Positions 1-9,508 of a stretch of DNA of 19,839 nucleotides are shown here, in pieces. The stretch lies in the NCBI RefSeq assembly GCF_000711955.1, contig NZ_JONR01000061.1, forward strand, positions 1-19,839. Reading direction: 5' to 3'. Both the position numbers and the translations under genes were made by a program. The notes beneath the pieces are model-generated. The model saw only the letters and a program-made list of their open reading frames with translations, made no database searches and was not told where the DNA came from. Positions within the stretch are counted from its first letter, which is position 1. Each line of letters starts with the position of its first letter. This DNA is from Nevskia soli DSM 19509 (GTDB lineage: Bacteria > Pseudomonadota > Gammaproteobacteria > Nevskiales > Nevskiaceae).

Positions 1-75
1 TGCGCAATCCGACGAAATCGGCCACCAAATCCGAGGCAAATCGGCCGGGTAATCCGGAGTCAATCGGCCACCCCT
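1..75. repeat. Left end of the IS21-family element, three repeat units
   Basis: Three related units occupy about 6-26, 28-49 and 51-74. Each has the form ATCCG, a short variable part, then AATCGGCC. In IS21-family elements such multiple terminal repeats are binding sites for the IstA transposase. The unit at 51-74 is the innermost and matches the innermost right-end unit exactly. Confidence 0.85.
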
Positions 76-101
76 GGCGGTGCTGTGAAACGGGCGTTGG
101 A

Positions 102-863
102 TTATGCAGCGGCGGCGGCTGGCGCAGTCAAGGATTTGGCTTGGCGTTTGCGCATGGAATCGCCCTTGAGCGCGAGCCTGTAGGCGTTGTGGACGAGTCG
201 ATCGAGGATGGCATCGGCCAGCGTCGGATCACCCAGATAGGCATGCCACTGCTCCACGGGCAGCTGACTGGTGAGTAGCGTGGACTTCTTGTCGTAGCGG
301 TCGTCGAGGATCTCCAGCAAGTCGCGGCGGGTGGACTCGGCCAGCGGGGCCAGGCCGAAATCATCCAGCACCAGCAGATCGACCTTGGCCAGATTGCGGA
401 AAAAGCTGGAGCGGTTGTTCATGGCCGTGGCGCGGGCCAGATCGTCGATCAGCCGTGGCAGCCGATAGCAGCGCACCGAGCGATCGGCCCGGCAAGCGGC
501 ATGGCCGATGGCGCAGGCCAGGTACGACTTGCCCACCCCGGTAGGACCGGTGACCAGCACGTTCAGATGCTGGGCGATCCAGGACAGGTCTGTCACTTGC
601 GCCAGCACCCCGCGGTCCAGGCCACGCGCGGTCTTGGTGTCCAGGTCCTCCAAGCAGGCGGCCAAGGGCAGCTTGGCCCAGCGCAGGCGCTGGTGCAGGC
701 GCTGCGAGTCACGCTCGGCGAGTTCATGCTGGATCAGCAGGCCCAGCCGGTCCCCGAAGGACAAGGCGGCCACGTCGGGTTGTGTCTGCTGGTGCTCCAG
801 CGCGGCGGCCATGCCGCGCAGGCGCAGGGCCTGGAGTTGGGTGATTAGAGGTTGTTGCAGCAT
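102..863 (-). CDS. istB: IS21-family transposition helper ATPase IstB
   Basis: The predicted protein has 253 residues, the usual IstB size. It is an AAA+ ATPase that assembles on DNA and activates the IstA transposase. A Walker A motif GPTGVGKS lies at residues 106-113 and a Walker B-like LLVLDDFG at 163-170, followed by an arginine-rich C-terminal part typical of the family. An alanine run closes the protein. It starts 18 bp after the istA stop, with a GGAG sequence in that gap as a likely ribosome site, so the two genes should be co-transcribed and translationally linked. No frameshift or internal stop is seen. The IstB/DnaC-like family assignment is firm. Confidence 0.95.
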   Translation of the reverse strand: MLQQPLITQLQALRLRGMAAALEHQQTQPDVAALSFGDRLGLLIQHELAERDSQRLHQRLRWAKLPLAACLEDLDTKTARGLDRGVLAQVTDLSWIAQHLNVLVTGPTGVGKSYLACAIGHAACRADRSVRCYRLPRLIDDLARATAMNNRSSFFRNLAKVDLLVLDDFGLAPLAESTRRDLLEILDDRYDKKSTLLTSQLPVEQWHAYLGDPTLADAILDRLVHNAYRLALKGDSMRKRQAKSLTAPAAAAA

Positions 864-881
864 AAGTGGGACGACTCCGTT

Positions 882-2402
882 TCAGTGGTAGTAGGACGAC
901 CCGCGCAGGTTTTCGTGCTCGGGCAGGGACAGCGTGAGTTCGGTCTGAGCGGTGGGGGCCTGGATCAGCGCGCGGATGGCGCGGTAGCTGGTGCTCTTGA
1001 GCGCCAAAGCCCGGGCGCAAGCCGCTTCCAGCTTCTCGGATGAGAAATCCCGCGCCAGACGCAGGATGCCCAGCGACGCGCGCAGCGCATGCTCCGGGTG
1101 CCGGCGCGCATGGATCTGGGCGTATAGCACGCCAGCGGTGGCAGGCCCGATGGCCTCGGCCTGGCGCAGCAGCTTCTCGTGCGACAGATCGACGATCGCC
1201 TGATGGCGCTGCGGGCGGTGCGCCGCCAGCGTGGTAAACGTACCTGGAAGCGGGCTGCGCAGATGTGCCGCCGCGCGCTGGCCGCGATGGTAAATCTCCA
1301 CTGCCTGCGCCGTCAGGCGCACCGTCACGGTCTTGCCCACCAAGGCATGCGGCACCGAGTAGTAGCGGCGCTCGACCTCGACGTGATAGTCCAGATGTAC
1401 CTTGGCCTTCTTCCAGGCGGCGTATTCGTAAGTATCTGGCGGCAGCGGCCGCAGGGCCGGCGCATCGGCTGCAGCAAACACCGAGGCACGGCTGCCGTCG
1501 CGTTTCTGGAAAGACTTTTGATTCAGCTCGGCAACGAGGACGGCAATGGCCTGGTTGAGCGCGGCCAGGCTGAAGAAGGTGTGATGACGCAGCCGCGCGA
1601 GTATCCAACGCTCGACCACCTGCACGCCGACTTCCACCTTGGCCTTGTCGCGCGGTTTGCGGACGCGCGCCGGCAGGATGGTCACGCCGTAATGCTCGGC
1701 CAGATCCCGATAGGCCGGATTCAGATCGGGATCGTAGCGGTCGGGCTTGACCACTCCGGCCTTCAGGTTATCCGGCACCCACGCCGCCGGAGCCCCGCCG
1801 AAGAAATCCAGCGCGCGCACATGCGAGCCGCACCAGTCGGCGGCGCTTTGCGTCCAGGTGGCCTCGGCATAGGTATAGCTGGAATGCCCCAGCACGGCGA
1901 CGAAGACCTGGGCCGGGCGGATTTCGCCGGTCTTGGGATCAATCACCTCGGCGGTCTGGCCAGCGTAGTCGACAAAGCACTTGTCACCGGGAGCGTGGGT
2001 TTGCCGCAGCACCAGGTCCTGGGTCTGACTCCAGGCCCGGTACAGGTCGCAGAAACGGCTGTACTGGTAGCCGGCCGGAACCGCCGCCTTGTACTCCTGC
2101 CACAGCAGCAACAGCGTCACGCCCTTGCGCTGCAGTTCCGTCTGCAGCTTGGCCCAATCCGGCACCGGTACGGCGTCTTCGCGCACCGACGGCGGCGGGT
2201 ACAACCGAGCCTCCAGCTCGACTTCGTCCAGGCCGGCCGGCAACGGCCAGACCACCCCGGCCTGGACGGCCCGCCGCAAACAATCGGCCACGGTGCTGCG
2301 CGCAACCCCGACACTGGCGGCGATCTGTCGCGCCGACAGCCCGGCCGCAGTGAGGCGGAGAATCTCTCGAATCTTGCGCATGGACAACCTTTCTTTGGGC
2401 AT
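882..2402 (-). CDS. istA: IS21-family transposase IstA
   Basis: The 506-residue product is a DDE transposase. An N-terminal helix-turn-helix (about residues 8-45, LSARQIAASVGVARSTV) would bind the terminal repeats. The integrase-type catalytic core follows: D145 in FVDYAGQ, D211 in VPDNLKAGV and E257 in KAKVEVGVQ, with the expected spacing for an active DDE triad. After the core comes a beta-rich C-terminal domain (RRYYSVPHALVGKTV) characteristic of IstA. The chosen start at 2402 lies 65 bp inside the right-end repeats; an in-frame ATG seven codons later (2381) is an alternative. It is the first gene of the two-gene operon with istB. The reading frame is intact, so the transposase is probably functional. 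Confidence 0.95.
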   Translation of the reverse strand: MPKERLSMRKIREILRLTAAGLSARQIAASVGVARSTVADCLRRAVQAGVVWPLPAGLDEVELEARLYPPPSVREDAVPVPDWAKLQTELQRKGVTLLLLWQEYKAAVPAGYQYSRFCDLYRAWSQTQDLVLRQTHAPGDKCFVDYAGQTAEVIDPKTGEIRPAQVFVAVLGHSSYTYAEATWTQSAADWCGSHVRALDFFGGAPAAWVPDNLKAGVVKPDRYDPDLNPAYRDLAEHYGVTILPARVRKPRDKAKVEVGVQVVERWILARLRHHTFFSLAALNQAIAVLVAELNQKSFQKRDGSRASVFAAADAPALRPLPPDTYEYAAWKKAKVHLDYHVEVERRYYSVPHALVGKTVTVRLTAQAVEIYHRGQRAAAHLRSPLPGTFTTLAAHRPQRHQAIVDLSHEKLLRQAEAIGPATAGVLYAQIHARRHPEHALRASLGILRLARDFSSEKLEAACARALALKSTSYRAIRALIQAPTAQTELTLSLPEHENLRGSSYYH

Positions 2403-2466
2403 CGCTCGCCTTGATCAAAAAAGCGGCAAGCGTGCAGGAACGGTGGTCCCGCGTCACAGCACCGGA

Positions 2467-2565
2467 AGGGGTGGCCGATTGACTCCGGATTACCCGGCCG
2501 ATTTGGCTCGGAACAGGTGGCCGATTTACCTCGGAATCAGTGGCCGATTAACGTCGGAATACGCA
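2467..2565. repeat. Right end of the IS21-family element, four repeat units
   Basis: Four units in inverted orientation lie at about 2468-2491, 2493-2513, 2516-2537 and 2540-2560, and the tip ends ...TACGCA at 2565. The two inner units pair with the two inner left units; 2467-2504 is the exact reverse complement of 38-75. The right end has one more unit than the left, either an extra copy here or a loss on the left. These are presumed transposase binding sites upstream of istA and may also carry its promoter. Confidence 0.85.
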
Positions 2566-2714
2566 AAAACCGATGCAGCGCCGCGTCGCAGGCGGGTCAA
2601 GGGCGGCCGCCAGGCCGTGCACCTTGCCCTTGACGCGCCGAGCACGGCGCCGACCATCCATGCGCAAACGGTGCTCGCCGCTACCTGCTTAATCCGTAGA
2701 GAAACCTCCCCCAA

Positions 2715-2740
2715 CCCCGTCCAGCGGGGCTATTTTTCTT
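2715..2740 (+). terminator. Possible intrinsic terminator
   Basis: A short stem CCCCG/CGGGG (2715-2719 with 2725-2729) with loop TCCAG is followed by CTATTTTTCTT, a T-rich tract. The arrangement resembles a Rho-independent terminator read rightward. The stem is only 5 bp and no intact plus-strand gene lies upstream, so it may be a relic of a lost gene or chance. Confidence 0.35.
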
Positions 2741-2759
2741 CTTAGCTGCTGCTGCGGGG

Positions 2760-2921
2760 TCAGCGCGCGGCCTGTGCCAGCACGCTATCCAAAACCTCCA
2801 TCACGAAGCGCTGCTTCGGCTTGGGTAATTGCCCGATGCGCTCGATCTGCTGCTGGAGCTTCGGCGTCGGCCCGCGTTTGCCGGGCCTGGCTGGCTCGCC
2901 GATCAGCTCCCGCCACCAACC
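2760..2921 (-). pseudogene. C-terminal fragment of an XRE/Cro-type regulator
   Basis: On the minus strand 53 in-frame codons end at a TGA (2760-2762). The peptide includes KRGPTPKLQQQIERIGQLPK followed by a QRFVMEVLDSVL helix. This LQQQIERI...LPK...FV..MLD pattern is what I recall from the tails of small Cro/CI-like (XRE) repressors, downstream of their helix-turn-helix. The helix-turn-helix itself is absent: upstream the frame turns into arginine/tryptophan-rich sequence and reaches a stop, and no start codon or ribosome site fits. I read it as the truncated 3' end of a regulator gene. The exact upstream boundary is uncertain, and family membership rests on memory of the motif rather than on a search. 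Confidence 0.45.
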
Positions 2922-3190
2922 AGCTGCGCCCGCTGCCCATCGCCGGCATCGCCATCACCGAGCTGACGCTGGCCCAGGCCGAAGGCTCCGGCCAAAACGC
3001 CTGCGCATCGACCGTCACCGCGTCGATGAGGAAGCAACCCCCACGCTACGCGCGGGGACCCCGATGACCGCTCACACCTGATGCAACTACGTGTGCGCCC
3101 CAAATCCGCACCGCCAGCGCGTTTGCGCGTCAGTGACTTGATGCCGAGAACGGGGCATGCGACTCGCAAGGTGTGCTTTGATTTCAAGTA

Positions 3191-4618
<1,428 letters not shown>

Positions 4619-4799
4619 GACGGGTCGCTGGTGCCGGCGGTGTCGCTCGGGAGGAGAATTGTAAGGCTTCCGCCAGGGCAATAGTTCCGCCAGGCCGGGC
4701 GCGGTCATTGCGGTTGCGCGGACGAATTGTGACGGAACGACCATCGTCGGCGCCGCTCCGGTAGGCGCTGAGCGCGACTTCGGCTAGGCTGGACACCAC
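4619..4799. promoter_or_regulatory. Divergent argH/algZ intergenic region
   Basis: This 181-bp gap must hold the promoters of both argH (leftward) and the algZ-algR block (rightward). On the minus strand a TACAAT hexamer (plus-strand 4658-4663, ATTGTA) lies 40 bp before the argH start and is a plausible -10 box, but no good -35 sits at the right distance. For algZ I find no convincing sigma-70 promoter and no strong ribosome site. Confidence 0.35.
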
Positions 4800-5891
4800 A
4801 TGAAGCAATATCAAGTCAGGACTCATACCGACGCCTCGCTGATCCCCAACTTCTGCACCGGGCGCGCCCTGGTGCAGCTGGCGGCGGTGATCGAGTTGAT
4901 CGTGATCGTGCTGTCCCTGGCCAGCACCGCCGGCAGCGAGGCGGCGCAGCTGCGCTTCGTCTCGCTGTCGCTGTTCCTGCAATGGATCGTGCTGTGCAGC
5001 GCGGCGGTGCTGTGCGCCGCGCGGCGCTGGCTCAAGCTGGCGCAGGTGGGCATCGTCTTCTTCACCTGCTGGGGCCTGCTGCTGCTGGTGACCCTGGTGC
5101 TGAGCCTGGTCGCCTGGTATCTGGACCTGTGGCTCAGCCTGGGGGTGCCCCTGGGCGATACGCCCTGGCCTTTCACCATCCGCAACCTGTTGATCAGCGC
5201 CATCGTCTCGCTGCTGCTGCTGCGTTATTTCTGGGAGCGCCACCAGTGGCAGGAGCAGGCCCGCGCCGAGCTGGAGGCGCGCTACCTGGCGCTGCAGGCG
5301 CGCATCCGTCCGCACTTCCTGTTCAATTCGCTCAACAGCCTGGCCGAGCTGATCGGCACCAAGCCGGACAAGGCCGAGGAAATGGTGGTGGACCTGGCCG
5401 ACCTGTTCCGCGTCAGCCTCGATTCGCGCCAGCGTCTGGTGACGCTGCGCGAGGAGATCGAGGTGGTGAAGGGCTACCTGCGCATCGAGGAAATCCGCCT
5501 CGGCGGCAAGCTGCTGGTCAACTGGGAAATCACCGCCGAGGCGATGGACGCCGAACTGCCGCGCCTGATTCTGCAGCCGCTGGTGGAAAACGCGGTGCAT
5601 CACGGGGTTTCAAGGCTGCGCGCACGCGGTATGCTGCACGTTACCGGACGCCGCGAAGGCAGCTACCTGGTGGTGGACGTGGAAAACCCGGTGCCACCGC
5701 AGGAAGCAGAGCCGCACACAGAGGGGACGGGGACCGCCGTGAACAATATCGCGCAGCGTATTAAGCTGATCTACGGCGACCGTGCCAAACTGATCCTGGG
5801 TCAGGATCAGGGCGAGTTCGGCCCGTTCTTTCGCGCGCGGCTGCGGCTGCCGTTCGTACAGCACAGCGGAGAGCCAGGAGAGGCGGTATGA
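4800..5891 (+). CDS. algZ: LytS/AlgZ-type sensor histidine kinase
   Basis: This 363-residue inner-membrane protein has about four hydrophobic segments (near residues 23-42, 55-74, 83-108 and 126-144) and then a cytoplasmic His_kinase-type domain. The phosphoacceptor is in PHFLFNSLNSL with H172. The N-box is LILQPLVENAVHHG with N264. A glycine-rich GTGTAVNNIAQRI at about 309-321 serves as the ATP-lid G-box. This is the unorthodox LytS/YehU class, like Pseudomonas AlgZ (FimS), which partners AlgR in control of type IV pili and exopolysaccharide. The next gene encodes a LytTR regulator and overlaps it by 4 bp (ATGA), so the two form one module. The signal sensed cannot be read from the sequence. 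AlgZ naming rests on architecture plus the argH/hemC neighbourhood. Confidence 0.88.
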   Translation: MKQYQVRTHTDASLIPNFCTGRALVQLAAVIELIVIVLSLASTAGSEAAQLRFVSLSLFLQWIVLCSAAVLCAARRWLKLAQVGIVFFTCWGLLLLVTLVLSLVAWYLDLWLSLGVPLGDTPWPFTIRNLLISAIVSLLLLRYFWERHQWQEQARAELEARYLALQARIRPHFLFNSLNSLAELIGTKPDKAEEMVVDLADLFRVSLDSRQRLVTLREEIEVVKGYLRIEEIRLGGKLLVNWEITAEAMDAELPRLILQPLVENAVHHGVSRLRARGMLHVTGRREGSYLVVDVENPVPPQEAEPHTEGTGTAVNNIAQRIKLIYGDRAKLILGQDQGEFGPFFRARLRLPFVQHSGEPGEAV

Positions 5892-6649
5892 GAGTGGTGA
5901 TCGTCGATGATGAACCCCTGGCGCGGGAACGCCTGCGCCGCCTGATCGCCGAATTCCCCGGTTACGAGGTGGTGGGCGAGGCCGGGGACGGTGAAAGCGC
6001 ACTGGAAATCATTCGCGAGGAAGAGCCGGACGTGGTCCTGCTCGACGTGCGCATGGGCATGGTCGATGGCCTGCAGGTGGCCCGCGCCATCACCGAGGAG
6101 GAGATGCCGCCGGCGATCATCTTCATCACCGCCTACCCCGAGCACGCCCTGTCCGCTTTCGACGCCCAGGCCGACGCCTACCTGCTCAAGCCGGTGCGCA
6201 AGGAAAAGCTGCGCGAGGCCCTGCAGCGCGTGCGCAAGCTGTCGCGCGCGCAGAAGCCGGTGTCCAGCGCCGCCCCGGGTGCGCGGCCGAAGCGCGAATT
6301 CGTGCTCGCCACCACCCGCGAGGGCCTGGTGCGGGTGCCGGTGGACGACATCGTCTACTTCCTCGCCGACCAGAAATACACCACCGTCTGCCACCTGCAC
6401 GGCGAGGTGCTGATCGAGGAGTCGCTGAAGACCCTGGAGGACGACTTCTCCCCCTGGTTCCTCCGCGTCCACCGCAAGGCCCTGGTGGCAACCCGCTTCA
6501 TCGCCGGCCTGGAGCGCGGCAAGACCGACGAGTCGCAGCACTGGCTGCGGGTGCGGCATGCGCCGACCCTGCTGCCGGTAAGCCGCCGCCGCCTGGCCGA
6601 AGTACGCCGCTTCCTCACCGACGACGGCAGCGAAGAAGACCTGGATTAG
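5888..6649 (+). CDS. algR: LytTR-family response regulator AlgR
   Basis: The 253-residue product has an N-terminal receiver domain (1-120) and a C-terminal LytTR DNA-binding domain (about 142-250). Receiver residues are complete: acidic pair D7 D8, phosphorylation site D53 in VVLLDVRMG, T81 in IFITAYPEH, and K101 in YLLKPVRKEKL. The LytTR part shows REFVLATTREGLVRVPVDDI and FLRVHRKALVATRFI, typical of AlgR, AgrA and LytR. It is translationally coupled to the upstream kinase gene. In Pseudomonas AlgR controls alginate, twitching and virulence genes, and hemC/hemD lie downstream as here. Whether the same regulon exists in this organism is inference; no alginate or pilus-biosynthesis operon is visible in the window. 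Confidence 0.92.
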   Translation: MRVVIVDDEPLARERLRRLIAEFPGYEVVGEAGDGESALEIIREEEPDVVLLDVRMGMVDGLQVARAITEEEMPPAIIFITAYPEHALSAFDAQADAYLLKPVRKEKLREALQRVRKLSRAQKPVSSAAPGARPKREFVLATTREGLVRVPVDDIVYFLADQKYTTVCHLHGEVLIEESLKTLEDDFSPWFLRVHRKALVATRFIAGLERGKTDESQHWLRVRHAPTLLPVSRRRLAEVRRFLTDDGSEEDLD

Positions 6650-6741
6650 GGTCTGGGCCGCGCGCGGCACCCCGGCTGTAACGGCGCTCCGGTAAACTGT
6701 GCGCCGAATCTGCGCGCCGGCGCACACCAAGCCCCCAACCC

Positions 6742-7680
6742 TTGAAAGCCCTACGCATCGCCACCCGCGAAAGCCCGCTGGCACTCTGGCAGGCGCACCA
6801 CGTCAAAGCCCTGCTGCGCGAAGCGCACCCGGCGCTGCCGGTGGAGCTGGTGCCGATGACCACAGCCGGCGACCAGTTGCTCGACCGCAGCCTCGCCACC
6901 GTCGGCGGCAAGGGCCTGTTCGTCAAGGAACTGGAAACGGCGATGCTGGAAGGGCGTGCCGACATCGCGGTGCATTCGATGAAGGATGTGCCGTCGCAGT
7001 TGCCCCCCGGCCTGTGCCTGACCGCTTTCCTGCGCGGCGAAGACCCGCGTGATGCACTGGTCTCCAACCGTTACGACAGCCTGGCCGCGCTGCCGGCCGG
7101 CGCCGTGGTCGGCAGCTCCAGCCTGCGCCGCCAGGCCCAGCTGCGGCTGCTGCGTCCGGACCTCAAGCTGCAGGAACTGCGCGGCAACGTCGGCACCCGC
7201 CTGCGCAAGCTCGACGAAGGCCAGTACGATGCCATCCTGCTGGCCCACGCCGGCCTGCTGCGGCTCGGCTTGCAGGGGCGCATCAGCGAAAGCTTCGCGG
7301 TGGACGTCTTCGTCCCCGCCATCGCCCAGGGCGTGATCGGCATCGAATGCCGCGAGGACGACGACGCCACGCGGCAATGCCTGGCGTCCTTGCACCACAC
7401 CGGCGCCGCCACCCGCCTCGCCGCCGAGCGCGCGCTCAATGCGCGCCTGGGCGGCGCCTGCACCGTGCCGGTGGCGGGCCATGCGGTGCTGCAGGGTTCG
7501 CGCCTGCGCCTGGACGCCCTGGTGGCGGCGCCGGACGGCAGCCGCGTGGTGCGCGCCGCGCTGGAAGGCAGGAAAGCCGATGCGTCGAACATCGGCACCG
7601 CCCTGGCCGAACACCTCCTGGCCGCCGGGGCGGGCGAAATCCTCGCCGCGCTCGGGGTCGAAGTGGAACGGGGCGCGTGA
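6742..7680 (+). CDS. hemC: Porphobilinogen deaminase (hydroxymethylbilane synthase)
   Basis: This cytoplasmic enzyme joins four porphobilinogen units into hydroxymethylbilane. The 312-residue length matches E. coli HemC (313). The N-terminus LRIATRESPLALWQAHHV is diagnostic. D82 in HSMKDVP corresponds to the catalytic aspartate, the arginine-rich SSSLRRQAQL and LRGNVGTRLRKL segments bind substrate, and C240 in RLGGACTVPVAGHA should carry the dipyrromethane cofactor. The start is TTG at 6742; no in-frame ATG lies at a suitable distance and homologues begin at this point. No clear ribosome site precedes it. The gene begins 92 bp after algR, and a TAAACT at 6693-6698 could be a -10 box, so it may have its own promoter. 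Its TGA overlaps the hemD start. Confidence 0.96.
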   Translation: MKALRIATRESPLALWQAHHVKALLREAHPALPVELVPMTTAGDQLLDRSLATVGGKGLFVKELETAMLEGRADIAVHSMKDVPSQLPPGLCLTAFLRGEDPRDALVSNRYDSLAALPAGAVVGSSSLRRQAQLRLLRPDLKLQELRGNVGTRLRKLDEGQYDAILLAHAGLLRLGLQGRISESFAVDVFVPAIAQGVIGIECREDDDATRQCLASLHHTGAATRLAAERALNARLGGACTVPVAGHAVLQGSRLRLDALVAAPDGSRVVRAALEGRKADASNIGTALAEHLLAAGAGEILAALGVEVERGA

Positions 7681-8429
7681 AGCGTCCGCTGGCCGGCCTG
7701 GGCGTGCTGGTGACGCGGCCGGCGCACCAGGCGCAAGGCCTGTGCGACTTGCTGGAGCAGGCTGGCGCCGGGGTGCAGCGCCTGCCCCTGTTGGCCATTG
7801 AACCGGCCGGGGACGAAGCTGCCACGGCAGGGCGGCTGCGCCAGGCGCGCGGCTACGATCACTGGATCTTCACCAGCGCCAACGCCGCGCGGCGGGCCGC
7901 GCTGCTCGACGCCGGCCCCTGGCCCAGCCTGGCCGCCGCCGGGGCCGCCACCGCCACCGCGCTGGGCGAGGCCGGACATGACGGGGCGCTGGTGCCGTCC
8001 GGGCTGGACGGCGCCGCCGGCCTGCTGGCCGATCCGCGCTTCGCCGCGCCGGCCGCAAGCCGCATCCTCATCGTCACCGGCGACAACACCCTGCCGGAAC
8101 TGGCCGAGGGCCTGCGCGCGCGCGGCGCGGAGGTCGAAGTGCTGGCGGTATACCGGCGCGTACCGGTCGCGCATGCGCCGCAGGTGGTGGCGCAGGCGAT
8201 CGCGGCGAGCCAGGTGGCAATCGTTTCCAGCGGCGAGGCGCTGGCACATCTGCTGGCGATCACGCCTGCCGCGGGGCGTGAGCGACTGCTCTCGCTGCAA
8301 CTGGCCCTGCCCTCGCCGCGTATGATAGAAAAAGCGCGCGCCGCGGGATTCACACAAATGCCCTTGCTGCCGGCGCGGGTCTCCGACGCGGCATACGTGG
8401 AACTACTGGAACGCTGGCACCGGGAATGA
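7677..8429 (+). CDS. hemD: Uroporphyrinogen-III synthase
   Basis: HemD closes and inverts ring D of hydroxymethylbilane to give uroporphyrinogen III. The protein is 250 residues from a GTG start that overlaps the hemC stop in GTGA, a classic coupled junction. HemD sequences are poorly conserved, but this one shows the expected LAGLGVLVTRPAHQAQGL opening, DHWIFTSANAARR, LIVTGDNTLPELAEGLRARGAEV-like stretch (ILIVTG around residues 131-136) and the VAIVSSGEALAHLL motif near the end. Position after hemC supports the call strongly. The frame is open well upstream of 7677, but that part overlaps hemC and is not HemD-like. Confidence 0.93.
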   Translation: MKRPLAGLGVLVTRPAHQAQGLCDLLEQAGAGVQRLPLLAIEPAGDEAATAGRLRQARGYDHWIFTSANAARRAALLDAGPWPSLAAAGAATATALGEAGHDGALVPSGLDGAAGLLADPRFAAPAASRILIVTGDNTLPELAEGLRARGAEVEVLAVYRRVPVAHAPQVVAQAIAASQVAIVSSGEALAHLLAITPAAGRERLLSLQLALPSPRMIEKARAAGFTQMPLLPARVSDAAYVELLERWHRE

Positions 8430-8445
8430 TGGTTAACAGGCCCCA

Positions 8446-9495
8446 ATGACGGATAACGAAGTGCTGGTCCCGCCTCCACGGCGCTCCTATTGGGGCGTGG
8501 TGTTCCTGTTGGTGCTGGTGCTGCTCGCCCTGGCCGCCGCCGGCTACGGCGGCTGGCGCGTGTGGCATGCCAACCACGAGACCGAGGACACCGTGGCTGC
8601 GCAGGAAGCCCTGCTGATCCGCATGAGCCACCAGCTGAGCGATGCGCAGAGCAGCATCGAGCAGCTGCGCGAACGCCAATCCGACCTTACCGACGCCCTG
8701 CACCAGAACACCGACGACGTGGCCAAGCTGCAAAGCCACAACGAGGATGTGGAGCAGACCCTGGCGCACCTGTCCGCCGACATCAAGGGCGGCCGCACCC
8801 GCGCCCAGCTGATCGCGGTGGAGCAGTTGCTGCTGCTGGCCAACGACCGCGCCCAGCTGGCCCACGATGCGCGCGGCGCCATCGCCGCCCTGCAGCAGGC
8901 CGAGGAGCGGCTCTCGGCCCTGGCCGAGCCGCGGCTGTTCGAGGTGCGCAAGGCGGTGGCCGATGAGCGCGCCGCCCTGCTGGCGGTGCCGCTGGCCGAC
9001 CGCGGCGCCGCCGCGCTGAACCTGTCCGGCCTGATCACCCGTGCCGATGCCCTGCCGCTGCGCGAGCATCCGGGGGTGGCCAAGGCGGCGACGGCGCTGC
9101 CGGAAACGCCGCGCAGTTTCAGCCCGGGCTGGAGCGGCGGCTTCTGGGCCTCGTTGCACGAAGTGTTCAGCCAGATCTTCATCGTCCATCGCACCGACAA
9201 GCCGGTGGACCGGCTGCTGCCGCCGGAGCAGGAAGCGCTGGTCAAGCAGCTGCTGGCGCTGAAACTGGAATCGGCGCGCGCCGCGCTGCTGCTGGGCGAC
9301 ACCGCCAGCTTCCGCAGTGCGCTCGATTCGGCGGTGCAGTGGCTGGGCGACTACTATCGCGCGGAAGATCCCATGGTCAGCGCCGCCCGCGCCGAGCTGG
9401 AGCGCCTGCGCGGGCTCGAGCTGGATCCGCCGCTGCCGGACCTGAGTCGCAGCGTCGGTTTGCTGCGCGCCTATCTCGACGCCATGCCGCGCTAG
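8446..9495 (+). CDS. hemX: HemX-like membrane protein, heme biosynthesis locus
   Basis: This 349-residue protein has a short cytoplasmic N-terminus, one strong transmembrane helix (about residues 16-38) and a long periplasmic part rich in heptad-like Leu, Gln and Glu (about 48-115: EALLIRMSHQLSDAQSSIEQ onward), likely coiled coil. A globular C-terminal half includes WSGGFWASLHEVFSQIF and the repeated SARAALLLGD-type helices. This matches the HemX family of gammaproteobacteria, once annotated as uroporphyrinogen-III C-methyltransferase but lacking that fold; its biochemical role is unproven. It follows hemD by 16 bp and precedes hemY by 13 bp, the usual order. Ribosome site is weak (AGG 6-8 bp upstream). 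Confidence 0.88.
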   Translation: MTDNEVLVPPPRRSYWGVVFLLVLVLLALAAAGYGGWRVWHANHETEDTVAAQEALLIRMSHQLSDAQSSIEQLRERQSDLTDALHQNTDDVAKLQSHNEDVEQTLAHLSADIKGGRTRAQLIAVEQLLLLANDRAQLAHDARGAIAALQQAEERLSALAEPRLFEVRKAVADERAALLAVPLADRGAAALNLSGLITRADALPLREHPGVAKAATALPETPRSFSPGWSGGFWASLHEVFSQIFIVHRTDKPVDRLLPPEQEALVKQLLALKLESARAALLLGDTASFRSALDSAVQWLGDYYRAEDPMVSAARAELERLRGLELDPPLPDLSRSVGLLRAYLDAMPR

Positions 9496-9508
9496 ACCGA
9501 CTCCGATC

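Larger units (their letters stand above)
1..2565 (-). mobile_element. IS21-family insertion sequence, apparently complete
   Basis: The element carries istA and istB in tandem on the minus strand between complex inverted ends. The outer tips are TGCGCAATCCGACG at position 1 and, read inward from 2565, TGCGTATTCCGACG (12 of 14 identical). Both begin TG and so end CA, as IS21 members do. Inside the tips lie repeated 21-24 bp units sharing the core AATCGGCC: three on the left and four on the right. The innermost 38 bp of the two ends (38-75 and 2467-2504) are perfect inverted copies. Both proteins are full length with intact catalytic motifs, so the element could be active. The left flank is outside the window, so a target-site duplication cannot be tested. 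That position 1 is the true left tip is inferred from symmetry with the right end. Confidence 0.9.
2566..3190. other. Gene-poor remnant region between the IS and argH
   Basis: These 625 bp contain no intact gene. Short open frames exist on both strands, but none has a clear ribosome site or recognisable domain. What can be seen is a 9-bp inverted repeat (GTCAAGGGC at 2596-2604 with GCCCTTGAC at 2626-2634), a small hairpin with a T-tract at 2715-2740, and a 53-codon C-terminal fragment of a regulator-like gene on the minus strand (2760-2921). The part from 2922 to 3190 I cannot assign. The mixture of IS and gene fragment suggests a site that has received and lost foreign DNA. Confidence 0.6.

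Noticed and set aside
1179..2414. 411-codon open frame on the plus strand
   Set aside because: It is antisense to istA, whose IS21 transposase motifs are unmistakable; the antisense product has no domain and the frame is open because of high GC.
2774..3067. 97-codon plus-strand frame (PLPIAGIAITELTLAQAEG)
   Set aside because: Part of it reads like protein, but there is no domain, no ribosome site, and it overlaps the regulator tail on the other strand.
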